Source of the DNA: Rhyacichthys aspro
Lineage: Eukaryota > Chordata > Actinopteri > Gobiiformes > Rhyacichthyidae
Length of the DNA stretch: 64,000 bases
Reading direction: 5' to 3'
NCBI GenBank assembly: GCA_036850595.1
Contig: CM072168.1
Coordinates: 17,909,982-17,973,981, forward strand
Shown: piece after piece, positions 61,530 to 64,000 of the stretch
Position numbering within the stretch: position 1 is the first letter of the stretch
Layout of the letters: the number at the start of each line of letters is the position of its first letter
The notes under the pieces: generated by a model
Told to the model about the DNA's origin: nothing
What the model saw: the letters and a program-made list of their open reading frames with translations, nothing else
The model's database searches: none
Made by a program: the position numbers and the translations under genes

Positions 61530-61900
61530 AACTCTCCACCGCTGTCAGAGCTCATCCACAAACCTTATTTTCATAAAGCAAATTCTCCTAATTGCAGCCG
61601 TCCTGATAAATCAATTTCTTCCTTCATATTAATCGGTGGTGCCTTCCTGTTCGGGCAGGTGTGGGAAGACTACCTTCGGCCGACTTTTCTTTGGTTTAAT
61701 TAAAAAGCTCATTGGAAGGAGATGAGTCGACCGATAACATCACTACCTTTTTCCTGACCTCAATTTGGCTGCGCTCACCTCGGCAAATGAGTCTGGAGAA
61801 GCTGTCTGCGCACCAAAACTCACTTTGTTATAAGCTGTCACATTAATTCATTAAAGCCTCTGCACCGTTTCCTTAATGTTCTGGCATGTTCTTCAGGTTG
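61530..61900. promoter_or_regulatory. candidate conserved non-coding block (strongest of its kind here)
   Basis: About 370 bp of unique sequence densely packed with homeodomain-type cores and GC-rich segments: CTCCTAATTGCAGCCGTCCT, CATATTAATCGGTGGTGCCT, TTCGGGCAGGTGTGGGAAGA, TGGTTTAATTAAAAAGCTCA, GTCACATTAATTCATTAAAG. It contrasts sharply with the AT-rich flanks and holds no long frame. This texture is typical of vertebrate conserved enhancers, but conservation itself is not visible here. Confidence 0.35.
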
Positions 61901-64000
61901 AGCTGCAGGTCTTTGACTGTGGGAACATGCTAACCTGAGGAGATAAAGGCTAAATGTTGATGGACCAAATTGGAAATAATAAAAAAAAACACGTTGCACG
62001 GTGGATGTAGGTATTTCTTTTTAGAGCGCAGGGTTATGTACATGTCCTGAAGCTCTGTAGCACTTTTTATGTTCAAGGGCAACTCTTGGGCTCTTTACAG
62101 GAAACAGACAAGTACAAAATAGCAAAAATGAAATATAATATAGACGTAGGCATGTCCTAAAACCTGCAAAATGAAAGCCACAAGACACATTCAGTAAATT
62201 GAAAGTACAGTAGATGAAGGACACAAGAAAAACAGTGAACTAATGGCTCAAAAGGCTTTATTTTAGTAATCTTTTCATGAGCAGTTTAAACATGTTTCTT
62301 TTAGGGTTTATTTAAAACTCAGTAAAGATGACACAAAACAGCTGTTGAATGGACCCAATTAACTCTTTATTGTGGTGGAAAAAGAGCTGGTTTTATGATC
62401 CACATGCAGTTCACTCATCCAAGTGCCAAGTATTTCTCTGGACATGAAAGGTAGCTGCAAATACGTTCTTCAATTATCCTTCATGATGGAAATCAATACA
62501 AACTAACCCTGCATTCACTCCAAAAGTGTTGAGCAGTAGATCGTTTTAAATAATTAAGAAAAGGAGTGACTAGTGGCAGTCGCAGCAAATGATGGGATTT
62601 AATTGAGCATAGATCCCAGTTAAACAGATCCCAGTGGCTCTTACAGTAGTGCCCTGTCTCATGCTCTAATGTGATTAGCATTGCACAACCAGTTTCTGTC
62701 TTTACCAATTTGTTTCCTCTGAAATTCTCATGTTGGATTTCTGTAAAAGTCTAATGAAATATCTAGTATTTTTTAGAGCTCTTGCACAATGCAGCTTGGT
62801 GTGATGTCTGCTCTGTGTCTCCATTTACTCTCAATCCTGTGTCCTTTTCATTTCTATCTGAACAAACCCTTCTTCTTCTTCTACATCCTTTGCTTTGAAC
62901 GGAGCAGAAATGATTTCACTCCGAAAGAAAATTGTGATTGCTTCTTTAATGACAGCTTTGTCCTTTCCCGTGACCTTTAGAGCCGGGACACTATTCATTT
63001 TATTCACATACACAGCTCTGCCCTTTGTTTTTTCTGTACAATTTTTACAAAAGAGGCTTCCTTCCACTTTCTCAGGTCTGCTCATCCCTGTCCTTCTCTA
63101 AATCCAACGGACACGCTCTGCCTCTTCCTCAGACTCTGAGCCTCTATAAACCTGCTGTGGTCCCTCCTTTACCTGGTTATATGTATTTCCTGAACCCTTC
63201 TTCAATCACATCTTTTCTGTACTCATTTATCACTTTTCTCTATGTTCTACCTAAGTTTTAAATGGTTCTTACTTGAAATAAATGACTGTGTTATCTGTTC
63301 AAATGCAGCTGGTGTTTATTGCGTGCTAGCTGATGTATATGTTGGCTCCGTTATTCTTTCCTTTTCTATCCATCTTAAAAAGTAAGCCATGTGACTGTAT
63401 ATTTGACAGGACATTGTGTTTCTATCTAAGGTGCATTGTGTAAATTGTGGTGATTATAATGGAACCAAGCAGTGCATAATTACATCAAAATAACTGTATT
63501 TTTCTATCATGGAAAAAAAAATATATTGTGAGTGCTTTTTTTCTTCCTATTTCTGTGTCTACAACTGCAGCAGCCTATGTTTCTGCATGAAAGTTTATAG
63601 CATTTATGAACCGAATTGATTTTGTTTCAGTTTTTTAACTTGCAATGTGCACTTTCAGCACCATCAAAACACACCCACCTTTAAGTGAATGCAGCTTAGA
63701 TTTGTCCAAAAAACCTATGTTAATCTATGAACAAATACGTAGAAAACTTGAAAAGGATCATTAAGTTTGTTTATTGCAGTGCCCCCGTTTCCTGCTCATG
63801 ATTCATAATAAGTTTCATTAAATATCAAGTGCAAAAAGATGCAAAAAAGAAGAAGAATGATTCCTCTCAGCTGTTTTAGACGTCTCTTTTCTGTATATGA
63901 GGAACCTTCCTCAGATGTGCTCTTAAATAGGGAACAAACAGAGAAAGTGACAGAGAAAGCCAAAGCAAAATCAGCTTTATTAATATTTGATGTTTATTTT
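61901..64000. other. non-coding sequence
   Basis: No confident exon. The 84-codon minus frame (62831-63085) and overlapping plus frames have no splice or family support. A unique block at 62560-62705 is listed separately. The window ends in AT-rich DNA. Confidence 0.5.
62560..62705. promoter_or_regulatory. candidate conserved non-coding block with short direct repeat
   Basis: Unique sequence: GCAGTCGCAGCAAATGATGG, then GATTTAATTGAGC, then AGATCCCAGT repeated 16 bp apart, then CTAATGTGATTAGCATTGCA. No coding or transposon signature. Regulatory role inferred. Confidence 0.25.

Noticed and set aside
1..64000. CRISPR arrays, operons, phage or plasmid genes
   Set aside because: Composition, intron donor, transposon families and absence of dense coding exclude a prokaryotic origin; no direct-repeat/spacer pattern was seen.

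Overview
This window looks like nuclear DNA of a ray-finned fish, most likely a teleost. It is AT-rich and almost gene-free. It carries degraded transposons of families common in teleosts (piggyBac, hAT, Tc1/mariner, L2-like and RTE-like LINEs) and CA microsatellites. Its one good coding candidate ends in a consensus splice donor. No prokaryotic, organellar or viral gene organisation is visible. Nearly all open reading frames are chance frames, or frames kept open by tandem repeats. I could not identify species or chromosome from sequence alone. Layout: 1-16.4 kb is non-coding, with an hAT-like remnant that encloses a 21-bp minisatellite (1.7-2.0 kb) and a well-delimited piggyBac copy (11.19-12.84 kb) with a gutted transposase. 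At 16.4-16.76 kb a CpG-rich promoter leads to a 19-codon first coding exon on the plus strand. From 16.76 kb to the end nothing else reads convincingly as an exon, which suits a very large first intron or a regulatory gene desert. Within that span lie a 945-bp GTTGGTGCC-type minisatellite grown inside an interspersed repeat (18.4-19.5 kb), an L2-like tail (21.2-21.4 kb), a perfect 25-bp-arm hairpin (22.7 kb), an antisense Tc1 fragment (33.8-34.1 kb), a 700-bp T/C/G block almost without A that is probably a bad consensus (35.3-36.0 kb), a LINE in two opposite-facing pieces (37.8-38.3 kb), an hAT MITE with perfect 8-bp target duplications (44.16-44.55 kb) and an L2-like reverse transcriptase 3' end (53.1-53.5 kb). 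Functional picture: if the exon is real, the locus is a promoter followed by a long non-coding domain holding three CTCF-like motifs (21.6, 26.0 and 40.4 kb) and several unique, GC-moderate blocks that resemble conserved non-coding enhancers. That architecture is typical of developmental regulator genes, but conservation cannot be judged from one sequence, so these blocks carry low confidence. No new multi-gene system was found. The most unusual items are the minisatellite born inside a transposon copy, the A-less block, and the first exon, which I could not assign.
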